Assembly: GCA_025869455.1 (NCBI GenBank) | Contig: JAOZVT010000595.1 | Coordinates: 428-9,397, forward strand | From: Prosthecobacter sp. | GTDB taxonomy: Bacteria; Verrucomicrobiota; Verrucomicrobiia; Verrucomicrobiales; Verrucomicrobiaceae | DNA length: 8,970 nt | Direction: 5' to 3' | Shown here: in pieces, positions 1 to 6,361 of the stretch | Position numbering within the stretch: the first letter of the stretch is position 1 | How the letters are laid out: the number at the start of each line of letters is the position of its first letter | Notes under the pieces: model-generated | What the model saw: the letters and a program-made list of their open reading frames with translations, nothing else | Told to the model about the DNA's origin: nothing | Database searches by the model: none | Program-made: the position numbers and the translations under genes

Positions 1-20
1 TTGGGGCCCAACTGACCTAC
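1..20. repeat. 3' end of a 140-bp intergenic repeat unit, cut by the window edge
   Basis: These 20 bases match the last 20 bases of the full repeat units at 2911-3050 and 3053-3192. They hold the right arm of the terminal palindrome (CCAACTGAC) followed by CTAC. A TT spacer and a complete unit follow at once, so this locus carries at least two tandem units and probably extends leftwards beyond the window. Confidence 0.85.
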
Positions 21-22
21 TT

Positions 23-163
23 GTAGCACCGTTGCGCCTGCAACGGTCGTTCTGGAGTGTGGATGGCCTTTGCGGGCTTCGCTGTGGCGGAGCGGGAGGG
101 ATGTGCGGAATGGGTTGTGGGGCGGGACGTGCCCTGAGTCAGTTGGAGGCCCAACTGACCTAC
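23..163. repeat. 140-bp intergenic repeat, unit A
   Basis: A full unit (141 bp) begins with GTAGCACCGTTGCG and ends with CCAACTGACCTAC. It carries two palindromes. The first, at 28-47, has an 8-bp stem ACCGTTGC/GCAACGGT around loop GCCT. The second, at 138-159, has a 9-bp stem GTCAGTTGG/CCAACTGAC around AGGC. By hand alignment it differs from unit B (2911-3050) at about ten positions, plus one extra base in the second loop. It ends 7 bases before the stop codon of the minus-strand ABC transporter. I see no transposase, terminal target duplication or convincing coding frame. A REP- or MITE-like non-autonomous intergenic element is the best description. Confidence 0.85.
138..159 (-). other. Stem-loop just past the ABC transporter stop codon
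   Basis: Read on the minus strand, a 9-bp perfect stem with a 4-base loop starts 11 nt after the ABC transporter stop codon. It is the terminal palindrome of repeat unit A. No U-run follows it, so it is not a textbook intrinsic terminator. It could protect the mRNA 3' end or act as a weak terminator, as REP elements do. Confidence 0.35.
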
Positions 164-170
164 TTGGGGC

Positions 171-2051
171 CTAGTCGTGAAACTGAAGGGAGTAGAGCTT
201 CTGATACAGCTCACTGCTTTTCAGGAGTTCTTCATGGTTGCCTTTATCGGCGACGAGGCCATCCCGCATCACGATGATCTGGTCGGCTTCCATGATGGTG
301 GAAAGGCGGTGGGCGATGGCGATGACGGTTTTGCCTTCGGAAAGTACATGAATGGCTTCCTGAATGATCTTTTCCGTCTCCGTGTCCAGGGCGCTGGTGG
401 CTTCGTCTAACAACAAGATCGGCGCATTGCGGAGGATGGCGCGGGCGATGGAAAGGCGCTGTTTTTGACCGCCTGAGAGATTGCAGCCAGAGTCACCCAC
501 GACGGCATCGTAGCCGCCTTGGACTTGCAGGATGAATTCGTGAGCATGGGCCTTTTTCGCGGCAGCAATGATCTCTTCCTCGGTAGCATCCAGGCGACCG
601 TAGCGGATGTTTTCACGGATGGTGTCGTGGAAGAGGAAGGTGTCTTGACTGACGAGGCCGATGTTTCCGCGCACGCTGTCTTGGGTCACGGAACGGATAT
701 CGACTCCGTCAAGCAAGACACGGCCAGAATCAGGATCGTAGAAACGTAGAAGCAGGGAAAAGAGGGTGCTCTTTCCGGCTCCGCTCGGTCCGACCAGGGC
801 GTAGAATTTGCCAGGAACGAGGTCCAGGTGAATGCCATTGATGGCGGCACGGTCCAGCTTGCTGCCGTCTTCGTTGCTGTAACCAAAGGAGATGTTTTCA
901 AAGGTGACGCCACCTTTGACACGGGCCAGTTCTGGGGCACCTGGAGCGTCTTTGATGTCCGCTTCGCGCTCCAGCAGGTGGACCACTTTGTTCACGGCAT
1001 AGACGGTCTTTTGCATGAGCAGGTTCACCTTGCTCAGTTCCTTGGCCGGCGGGTAGATCTTGGTCAGGGACATGATCAGGACGATGAGGTCACTGGAGCC
1101 TTTTTGCTGATACCAGAAATACACCAGACCTGCGGCAATGCCGATGGAGGCCACGGCTTCCACGATGGGGCCGATCAATTCCATGGCGCGGGTCCAGCGC
1201 AGCATGTTTTTACACATCTCCGCATTGGCGCGGTCAAAGCGTTCCACTTCGTATTCCTCCCGCGCATAACCTTTGACCAAGCGAATGCCGGTGAAAGATT
1301 CGTGCATGGTGGTCATCATGGTACCCACTTCTTTTTCTTCTCGTGAGCCCGCTTTGCGCACTTTCCGCCCGATGGTGATGATGGGCGCTAGGCAGAGCGG
1401 GAAAATGACCAGGGACATGAGGGTGAAGAACCAGTCCTTGGAAAAGAGCACGTACAAGATCGTGATGATAGTCAGGGGCCGATTCGTCAGGAGTTGCACT
1501 AGCTGGACCGCGTTTGTTTGGGCCACGCGGGATTGGTTGAAAACGGTCTGCATCAGCTCTCCAGCCTTGGTGTGGCTGAAGAAGGCGGGGGACTGGCGGA
1601 GGACGCTGCGGAAGACATCGCTACGGATGTGAAACAGCATTTTATTTCCCACCCAGGCCAGTTGGTATTTGTTCAGATATTCCAGAAACCCATTCAGGAA
1701 CATGAGCACGGGAATGAAGGCACAGGCAATGATCACCCCCGTAAGGCCCATGGGCGTATCCGTGGCGAGACCGAGCATTTCAGCGACATTGACCTGGCCA
1801 AAGACGGGCAGATCCAGTGGCTCGCCCAGGGTTTTGGCTCCGCCATCTAGGACGAGCTGGAAAATGAGTGAGATACCGACGATGAGCACGCCATTGAAGG
1901 CGGCGGCGACGACACCGATGAGCACCCCGAAAATGAAACGCCCCATCCAGGGCTTCAAATATTCTAGGATGCGTCCATACGGCATTTTTAACTGCGCAAT
2001 CTCAGCATCGGTCATCTGAGATGGATTCTTCGTAGGAGGGGCTAGGGCCAT
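171..2051 (-). CDS. MsbA-type ABC exporter, fused permease and ATPase
   Basis: A complete 626-residue half-transporter of the ABCB/MsbA type, predicted in the inner membrane as a dimer that exports a lipid or other hydrophobic substrate by ATP hydrolysis. Membrane helices are visible around residues 37-67, 102-122, 190-228 and 290-314, with a weak last one near 320-335. The ATPase domain is intact: Walker A GPSGAGKST 421-429, Q-loop SQD 468-470, signature LSGGQ 525-529, Walker B ILLLDE 545-550, D-loop SALD 553-556 and switch His581. The loop after helix 1 (about residues 70-100) seems longer than in E. coli MsbA. The ATG at 2051 has no obvious Shine-Dalgarno; Met13 is an alternative start. 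It stands alone on its strand, so the substrate cannot be inferred from neighbours; lipid A export and drug export are both possible. Confidence 0.93.
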   Translation of the reverse strand: MALAPPTKNPSQMTDAEIAQLKMPYGRILEYLKPWMGRFIFGVLIGVVAAAFNGVLIVGISLIFQLVLDGGAKTLGEPLDLPVFGQVNVAEMLGLATDTPMGLTGVIIACAFIPVLMFLNGFLEYLNKYQLAWVGNKMLFHIRSDVFRSVLRQSPAFFSHTKAGELMQTVFNQSRVAQTNAVQLVQLLTNRPLTIITILYVLFSKDWFFTLMSLVIFPLCLAPIITIGRKVRKAGSREEKEVGTMMTTMHESFTGIRLVKGYAREEYEVERFDRANAEMCKNMLRWTRAMELIGPIVEAVASIGIAAGLVYFWYQQKGSSDLIVLIMSLTKIYPPAKELSKVNLLMQKTVYAVNKVVHLLEREADIKDAPGAPELARVKGGVTFENISFGYSNEDGSKLDRAAINGIHLDLVPGKFYALVGPSGAGKSTLFSLLLRFYDPDSGRVLLDGVDIRSVTQDSVRGNIGLVSQDTFLFHDTIRENIRYGRLDATEEEIIAAAKKAHAHEFILQVQGGYDAVVGDSGCNLSGGQKQRLSIARAILRNAPILLLDEATSALDTETEKIIQEAIHVLSEGKTVIAIAHRLSTIMEADQIIVMRDGLVADKGNHEELLKSSELYQKLYSLQFHD

Positions 2052-2169
2052 GTGGAGTTGGGAAAAACGACCGCAAGTAAGACCTGCGGGAGGGGATGCC
2101 TAGCACGGGAGACGGGGAGCGTCGAGATGAAGTTCGTCCTTGCCAAACCCGGATTGTCGCTCTTGAAAA

Positions 2170-2184
2170 GGCAGCGTCGCTGCC
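2170..2184. promoter_or_regulatory. 15-bp palindrome upstream of araD (candidate operator or leader hairpin)
   Basis: GGCAGCG T CGCTGCC is a perfect inverted repeat with 7-bp arms. It ends 15 bases before the araD start codon, in the 148-bp region between the divergent ABC transporter and araD genes. A weaker long-range inverted repeat, TGAAGTTC (2128-2135) with GAACTTCA (2186-2193), brackets it. A poor sigma70-like pair (TTGCCA at 2140, TTGAAA at 2163, 17-bp gap) lies just upstream. It could be a repressor site or an RNA hairpin near the ribosome binding site; the sequence does not decide. Confidence 0.3.
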
Positions 2185-2199
2185 GGAACTTCACGACTC

Positions 2200-2898
2200 A
2201 TGACCTTAGCTGACCTTAAAAACCAAGTCTGTGCCGCCAATCGTGCTCTGGAACCGAGTGGTCTGGTGCGTCTGACCTGGGGAAACGTGTCGGGCATTGA
2301 TCGGGTCTCCGGTCTGTGGGGTATCAAGCCCAGCGGTGTGGACTATGGGCAACTGACCCCAGAGGACATCGTGATCCTGGATTTAGAAGGGAACGTGGTG
2401 GAAGGAAAGCTGCGTCCGTCTTCCGATACAAAAACGCATCTGCATCTCTACCGGGAGTTTCCAGAGATCGGCGGGGTGACACACACGCACAGTCTGCATG
2501 CCACAGTGCTGGCGCAGGCGGGGCGGGATTTGCCCTGTTATGGGACGACCCATGCGGATCATTTTTATGGCACGGTCCCTCTCGTGCGTGCGCTGACTCC
2601 TGAGGAGGTGGAGGCTGACTATGAGCACTTCACCGGGGTGGCCATCGTGGAGCGACTTCGTGAACTGGGGCTGAATCCTCTGGAAATGCCTGCCGTGCTG
2701 CAACTGCACCATGCGCCGTTTACCTTTGGCAAGACGGCCATGGATTCTTTGAATAACAGCATCGCGCTAGAAATGTGCGCGCACATGGCTCTGGAGGCAC
2801 TGGCCGTGAATCCGGCCATGGCCCCGATACCTCGCCATATTTTAGATAAGCACCACCTGCGGAAGCATGGGCCGGGCGCGTATTACGGGCAGAAGTAA
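2200..2898 (+). CDS. araD: L-ribulose-5-phosphate 4-epimerase (AraD/UlaF/SgbE family)
   Basis: A 232-residue cytoplasmic class II aldolase/epimerase family protein, essentially the same length as E. coli AraD (231). It should interconvert L-ribulose 5-phosphate and D-xylulose 5-phosphate, feeding pentoses into the pentose phosphate pathway. Key residues fall at the E. coli AraD positions: phosphate and substrate loops GNVS (28-31), PSG (44-46) and SSD (74-76); zinc ligands His95, His97 and His171; catalytic Asp120 in THAD; and Tyr229 near the C-terminus. This argues for the epimerase rather than fuculose- or rhamnulose-phosphate aldolases. UlaF and SgbE share these residues, so the upstream sugar (arabinose, ascorbate or lyxose route) is not settled. 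No araA, araB or sugar transporter gene lies nearby, so this is a stand-alone gene here. The ATG at 2200 has no strong Shine-Dalgarno but matches the family N-terminus. Confidence 0.92.
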   Translation: MTLADLKNQVCAANRALEPSGLVRLTWGNVSGIDRVSGLWGIKPSGVDYGQLTPEDIVILDLEGNVVEGKLRPSSDTKTHLHLYREFPEIGGVTHTHSLHATVLAQAGRDLPCYGTTHADHFYGTVPLVRALTPEEVEADYEHFTGVAIVERLRELGLNPLEMPAVLQLHHAPFTFGKTAMDSLNNSIALEMCAHMALEALAVNPAMAPIPRHILDKHHLRKHGPGAYYGQK

Positions 2899-2910
2899 GG
2901 GCGTTAAAAA

Positions 2911-3050
2911 GTAGCACCGTTGCGCCTGCAACGGTCGTTCTGGCGGGTGGATGGCCTTTGCAGCTTTCGCTGTGGCGGAGCGGGAGGGATGTGAGGAGTT
3001 GGTTGTGTGGCGGGACGTGCCCTGAGTCAGTTGGGGCCCAACTGACCTAC
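2911..3050. repeat. 140-bp intergenic repeat, unit B
   Basis: Starts 12 bases after the araD stop codon. It has the same two palindromes as unit A: 2916-2935 (8-bp stem, loop GCCT) and 3026-3046 (9-bp stem GTCAGTTGG/CCAACTGAC, loop GGC). A TT spacer joins it directly to unit C, giving a 142-bp period. It is closer to unit A, across the ABC and araD genes, than to its tandem neighbour C; this suggests either movement between loci or homogenisation. Confidence 0.88.
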
Positions 3051-3052
3051 TT

Positions 3053-3192
3053 GTAGCACCGTTGCGCCTGCAACGGTCGTTCTGGCGGGTGGATGGCCTT
3101 TGCAGGCTTTGCTGTGGAGGGGTGGGAAGGACGTGCGGAGTTGGTTTTGTGGCGAGGCGTGCCCTGAGTCAGTTGGGGCCCAACTGACCTAC
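3053..3192. repeat. 140-bp intergenic repeat, unit C
   Basis: The second tandem unit between the convergent araD and beta-helix genes. The ends and both palindromes are conserved (second one at 3168-3188), while the middle, about 3110-3160, has collected most substitutions. Conservation of the palindromes and ends over the core suggests the structure is what matters. It ends 8 bases before the beta-helix stop codon. Confidence 0.87.
3168..3188 (-). other. Stem-loop just past the beta-helix gene stop codon
   Basis: On the minus strand a 9-bp perfect stem with a 3-base loop begins 12 nt after the stop codon, almost the same spacing as the equivalent hairpin after the ABC transporter (11 nt). 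No U-tract follows, so a role as an mRNA 3'-end stabiliser or atypical terminator is inference. Confidence 0.35.
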
Positions 3193-3200
3193 GCCTTATC

Positions 3201-4589
3201 TCACTTCACCTGCTTGCCGTTGCCCAGGAGGTTGGCGCCGATTTGGTTGTCGCCGCTGCCGAGGATGAGCAGGGAGGGTTCTTTGGATTTGAGGTCGGCG
3301 GCTCGGTCGTCGCGGATGAGGTTGTCACTGATAAGGCTGCTATCCACGCCTTCCAGTCGCAGGCCCACGCCTTCACTATCCAGGATGCTGTTGTTGGTGA
3401 TCATGAGTCGGCGTCCGCCTTCGATGTCCACGGCGGCGCGTTTTCTCAGGACTCCGGCGATGATGTTGCCCGTGAGGGAGGTGTCGGTGCAGTTTTTGAA
3501 AACGAGGCCGTTGTTTTCGGCATCTTGAAAGCCATTGACGGCATAGCGGGGGTTGCGGTCAAAATTGTTGCTGCTGACGATGAGGTGCTCGCAATTTTCG
3601 GCCAGGAGGTCGTGCTCAAAACCTTCCCAAAAGGTGTTCCCGGTGATGACGACTCCGCGCGATTCTTTGACTTCAATGTTCACGCGGACGTCGCTGAAGA
3701 CATTGGCGCTGATGGTGACATTGCCTTCGCGGGTGTGGGCGCGGCCAACGCGACGCTCCAGGCTGGGGTCGGTGCCTGCGCCCAGGATGCGGATATTGGC
3801 TGAACCGGGAGCTTTGCTGGTGTGCTGGAGGGTGCAGCCTGTGATGGCGACTTCGCCGATGGAACCGTCCGTGGAGTCCAGCTCGATGTTGGCGGAGGGT
3901 GGGGATTCGGGATGGTGGTTGCCTTCGATATCGCAAGTGCCGATGTGCAGATTCCGCACATTGCCGCCGCGTGAGACGATGCCTCCACCTCGGTTATAGC
4001 TGATGTGGCAGCCGACGATGTTGGTCTGGTGCAGGTTCAGGTGGTCGAGGAAGATGCCGATGCCGGTGTTGTCATAGAGATGGCAGTCACTGATCAGCAC
4101 GTTGCGATTTCGTGGGGTGAGGGTGATGGCATTTCGGCAATGGGTGACGACGATGCGGTGCAGAGTCACCTGCATGGCTCCGCCGATGGATAGGCCGTCG
4201 GCCTCTGGGTTGGTGCCAAAGATTTCAAAGCCGCTGAGCATGGGCGTGCGTTCTTGCTGCCAGATTTCGGGTTTCACCGTGGTCGGGGCAGCGGTTCCTT
4301 CATGGTGGCCAATCAGTAAGAAGGCGGGTCCAGTCCCGGTCATGAGGAAGCGGGCAGTGCCGTCGCCAGAAAGCCCCGCTGGGCCTGTTTTAGCCAGATC
4401 CACGGTGATGGTCTGGGTCAATTTGTAGATGCCTTTGGGGAAAAAGAGGCTGCCATGCGCATCCACCGCTTTTTGGATGGCGGCTGTATCATCCGCGATA
4501 CCGTCTCCCACAACGCCTTGGGTTAAGACACTGGTTTGGGCAAATGCCGAAGAAGCGGTGAGAAGGATCAGGAGAAAAGCGCGAAGCAT
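3201..4589 (-). CDS. Secreted right-handed parallel beta-helix protein (pectate-lyase-like fold)
   Basis: From the ATG at 4589 the product is 462 residues. It opens with a clear Sec signal peptide: residues MLR, a hydrophobic stretch, then a likely cut after SSAFA near residue 17. A GTG at 4622 would add 11 residues (473 in all); I prefer the ATG because the signal peptide then starts cleanly and AAGGA lies just upstream, though very close. The segment DGIADDTAAIQKAVD (about 29-43) is the start motif of the Pectate_lyase_3/glycosyl hydrolase 28-like beta-helix domain. The rest is a series of short turns rich in N, G and I (for example ISDCHLYDNTGIGIF and ITGNTFWEG), typical of PbH1 repeats. 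The fold suggests polysaccharide binding or cleavage outside the cytoplasm, but I cannot name a catalytic triad or substrate. It is divergent from the GYF genes and convergent with araD. Confidence 0.85.
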   Translation of the reverse strand: MLRAFLLILLTASSAFAQTSVLTQGVVGDGIADDTAAIQKAVDAHGSLFFPKGIYKLTQTITVDLAKTGPAGLSGDGTARFLMTGTGPAFLLIGHHEGTAAPTTVKPEIWQQERTPMLSGFEIFGTNPEADGLSIGGAMQVTLHRIVVTHCRNAITLTPRNRNVLISDCHLYDNTGIGIFLDHLNLHQTNIVGCHISYNRGGGIVSRGGNVRNLHIGTCDIEGNHHPESPPSANIELDSTDGSIGEVAITGCTLQHTSKAPGSANIRILGAGTDPSLERRVGRAHTREGNVTISANVFSDVRVNIEVKESRGVVITGNTFWEGFEHDLLAENCEHLIVSSNNFDRNPRYAVNGFQDAENNGLVFKNCTDTSLTGNIIAGVLRKRAAVDIEGGRRLMITNNSILDSEGVGLRLEGVDSSLISDNLIRDDRAADLKSKEPSLLILGSGDNQIGANLLGNGKQVK

Positions 4590-4750
4590 CTTCCTTAAAC
4601 GCAGGTGGAAAGCCAAATTCACGTATCCCTGTGCTGCCGAAGGATGGTTTTGTGTGCAGGCTAGCCGTTTTTTGGCGAGCAGCCTAGATTTTGGTGGCTC
4701 GTTTGGCTTAGAAAATGTTATCTGCGGTCACTACGCATTTTATAACAGAT
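4590..4750. promoter_or_regulatory. Divergent intergenic region, beta-helix gene / first GYF gene
   Basis: This ~160-bp gap must hold the promoters of both flanking genes, which point away from each other. I could not pick a convincing -35/-10 pair for either. The last ~25 bases, CACTACGCATTTTATAACAG then AT, recur almost unchanged before the second GYF gene (from 5215), so they are part of the duplication and may carry a shared promoter or translation signal. An imperfect inverted repeat AGGCT (4658-4662) / AGCCT (4681-4685) encloses a T6 run. Confidence 0.35.
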
Positions 4751-5170
4751 ATGAGATACTTTGTCAGGGAACGTGGAGAAAGTCATGTTTTAGGCCCCTT
4801 CGATGTGGAGGAACTGAAAGCCCAAATGGACGCAAAAACTCTCAGCAATGCCCATGTGGTTCTGCTGGAAAACGGACAAACGACCGAACAACTCCAGAAT
4901 TATTGGGATTTCAAATGGATGGCCATTTCGAATGTGGCAGCTCTAGAACTGGATCCGCCTGCGATGTTGACTCCAGAAACGGCGGCGATCGTTAGTCACG
5001 CAGAAAAGGCGAACCACGACATGATGGTGGGAGGACTTTGGTTTTTTGGAGGACTGGCGGTAACGTCTTTTACCTTTTTAGCGGCTTCCGGCGGCGGGAC
5101 TTATATGGTTGCTTGGGGAGCCATTCTCTTTGGCGGGATCCAGTTTTTTAGGGGAGTGTTGTCTAAATAA
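4751..5170 (+). CDS. GYF_2-like (DUF4339) domain protein with two membrane segments, copy 1
   Basis: 139 residues from the ATG at 4751. An upstream ATG at 4715 would add 12 residues, but the paralogue aligns only from MRY(F/Y)VR, so 4751 is preferred. Residues 1-50 resemble GYF_2 domains: an aromatic start, then GPFDVEEL (15-22), a helix, and VVLLENGQT. Residues about 51-90 are an acidic/neutral linker. Residues about 93-137 hold two hydrophobic segments separated by SGGGTY, with the conserved end GAILFGGIQFFRGVLSK. GYF_2-type domains are thought to mediate protein-protein contacts, with the domain here predicted on the cytoplasmic side. No specific function is known to me. It is followed within 67 bp by its duplicate. 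Confidence 0.75.
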   Translation: MRYFVRERGESHVLGPFDVEELKAQMDAKTLSNAHVVLLENGQTTEQLQNYWDFKWMAISNVAALELDPPAMLTPETAAIVSHAEKANHDMMVGGLWFFGGLAVTSFTFLAASGGGTYMVAWGAILFGGIQFFRGVLSK

Positions 5171-5237
5171 GGGGGTTTGGCGGAGAACAGAGGCTCAAAA
5201 ATCCGGTTTGCAGCCACTAAGCATTTTTATAAGAGAT

Positions 5238-5726
5238 ATGAGATACTATGTCAGACACCGTGAGGGAAGTCATGTTGCAGGCCCCTTCAATGTGGAGGAG
5301 TTGAAAGCCCAAATGGAGGCGAAAAGACTGAGTCATGCCCACGTGGTTCTGCTGGAAAACGGACAAACTCCAGAACAGCTCCAGAATATTAGGGACTTCA
5401 GATGGAGGAATCTTTCGAATGTCTTAGGTCAGGATCAGGCTGGAATGGCGAATTTGATCCCTCAACGTGCCGTTAATCCTCATCTAAAAAATGTGGGATA
5501 CGACCCTTCCCGGCAGTACATGCGCGGCAGTCGCCGCCGCGTTAAAGCATATCAAGAAAAAAGGGCACAACGCGACATGACAGTGGGTGGACTTTGGTTT
5601 TTTGGCGGACTGGCGGTAACGGTTTTTACTTATTTATCGTCTGCGGGAGGTGGGACTTATGTGGTTGCTTGGGGGGCCATTCTCTTTGGCGGGATCCAGT
5701 TTTTTAGGGGAGTGTTGTCTAAATAA
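5238..5726 (+). CDS. GYF_2-like (DUF4339) domain protein with two membrane segments, copy 2
   Basis: 162 residues from the ATG at 5238, which aligns with the start of copy 1 and has the same upstream bases; an open frame back to 5109 only overlaps the end of copy 1 and is not used. The GYF-like part (1-50) and the C-terminal double membrane segment (about 116-160, ending GAILFGGIQFFRGVLSK) closely match copy 1. The linker (about 51-113) is different: longer by about 23 residues and strongly basic near its end (RGSRRRVKAYQEKRAQR, 97-113), next to the membrane. That position would suit positive-inside topology or contact with lipid headgroups or nucleic acid. The function is unknown; divergence confined to the linker suggests the copies may bind different partners. 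Confidence 0.75.
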   Translation: MRYYVRHREGSHVAGPFNVEELKAQMEAKRLSHAHVVLLENGQTPEQLQNIRDFRWRNLSNVLGQDQAGMANLIPQRAVNPHLKNVGYDPSRQYMRGSRRRVKAYQEKRAQRDMTVGGLWFFGGLAVTVFTYLSSAGGGTYVVAWGAILFGGIQFFRGVLSK

Positions 5727-5786
5727 GGGGTTTTGGCGGAGAGCTGAGGCTCAAAAATCCGGTTTGAGGGCTCAAATTCCCGAAAT

Positions 5787-5804
5787 TAACCGAACACGCG
5801 GTTA
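5787..5804. other. Small inverted repeat between the GYF genes and the FHA gene
   Basis: TAACCG (5787-5792) and CGGTTA (5799-5804) form a 6-bp stem with a 6-base loop in the 127-bp gap before the FHA gene. No T-run follows. It could be a weak terminator or an operator; the support is only the symmetry. Confidence 0.2.
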
Positions 5805-5853
5805 GGATTGCGGCTTGCCAGTCTGGCGTGGCCCTGCTAAATCCTCATAAGGT

Positions 5854-6348
5854 ATGGCAAAAATTCAGTACACTACCCCCGAAGGCACCACTGGCGAAGT
5901 CGAGCTGACCGCTGAGCGTATGACGCTAGGCCGCGCCGATGACAATTTCCTTGTTATCGATCATGACTCCGTTTCCAGCCATCATGGCGAAGTGGCCATT
6001 GAAGGGGGAGCGTGGGTTTTGACCGACCTGGGTTCCACAAATGGCACCAAAATCGCTGGGCAGCGTGTGGAGCGTCTGGAACTCGACCACGGTGGCTCCT
6101 TTTCTTTGGGCAATGTGGAGTGCGTCTTCGTTGGCGACTTTGAAGAAGCTCCTGCTTACAGTGCCCCTACGCGTACCATGTCCAGCAGTGGCTATGGCGC
6201 GGTCCAGATTGATAAAAGCCGCCGCTCCGGTTTCGGCCCCAAGGTCAAAGCCAAAGGAAATGGTGCGGGAGCCCTCATCGGCCTGGGCATTTTAGCCCTC
6301 CTGGTCTGCGCTTATGCAGCCTTTTCATTCAGCCAAATGACTGCGTAA
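5854..6348 (+). CDS. FHA-domain protein with a C-terminal membrane anchor
   Basis: 164 residues. Residues about 5-95 form a forkhead-associated domain, which binds phosphothreonine peptides. The signature residues are present: GR at 26-27, the SSHH segment at 41-44, and LTDLGSTNGT ending at 65 with Asn63. A flexible, Ser/Pro/Lys-rich linker follows (about 100-135). One hydrophobic segment at about 137-160 lies almost at the C-terminus, so the protein looks tail-anchored with the FHA domain in the cytoplasm. No Ser/Thr kinase or phosphatase gene is in the window, so its ligand is unknown. The ATG at 5854 fits the start of the FHA fold; only a weak AAGG lies immediately upstream. It lies 127 bp after GYF copy 2 and 124 bp before purA. 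Confidence 0.88.
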   Translation: MAKIQYTTPEGTTGEVELTAERMTLGRADDNFLVIDHDSVSSHHGEVAIEGGAWVLTDLGSTNGTKIAGQRVERLELDHGGSFSLGNVECVFVGDFEEAPAYSAPTRTMSSSGYGAVQIDKSRRSGFGPKVKAKGNGAGALIGLGILALLVCAYAAFSFSQMTA

Positions 6349-6361
6349 TCATCGGTCTAAT

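Larger units (their letters stand above)
4727..5766 (+). repeat. Tandem duplication of the GYF-membrane gene with its flanks
   Basis: Two direct units abut: about 4727-5210 and 5211-5766. Each has the leader CACTA(C/A)GCATTTT, one gene, and a shared tail reaching GGCTCAAAAATCCGGTTTG. The run 5120-5174 is identical to 5676-5730 over 55 bases, spanning the last codons, the stop and bases after it. The second unit is about 70 bp longer because its linker-coding part is longer. Clean head-to-tail boundaries fit unequal crossing-over, with later conversion at the 3' end. Confidence 0.85.

Noticed and set aside
23..163. Insertion sequence with its own transposase
   Set aside because: The unit is too short and has no coding potential; no target-site duplication is visible at its ends.
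32..277. Open frame reading from the 140-bp repeat into the end of the ABC gene
   Set aside because: It is a chance frame through repeat DNA and antisense coding sequence. The similar frame at 3100-3528 starts in another copy and diverges at once into antisense sequence.
828..1346. 172-residue plus-strand open frame inside the ABC transporter
   Set aside because: It lies antisense to a gene with every ABC motif intact and has low-complexity His/Phe/Asp-rich content typical of an antisense shadow.
2911..3192. CRISPR array or direct-repeat array
   Set aside because: The units are 140 bp and nearly contiguous, with only a TT spacer; there are no unique spacers of 30-40 bp and no cas genes.
5109..5237. 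Upstream extension of the second GYF protein to 5109
   Set aside because: It would overlap the coding end of copy 1 in another frame, and the paralogue has no matching residues before MRY; the ATG at 5238 is shared by both copies.
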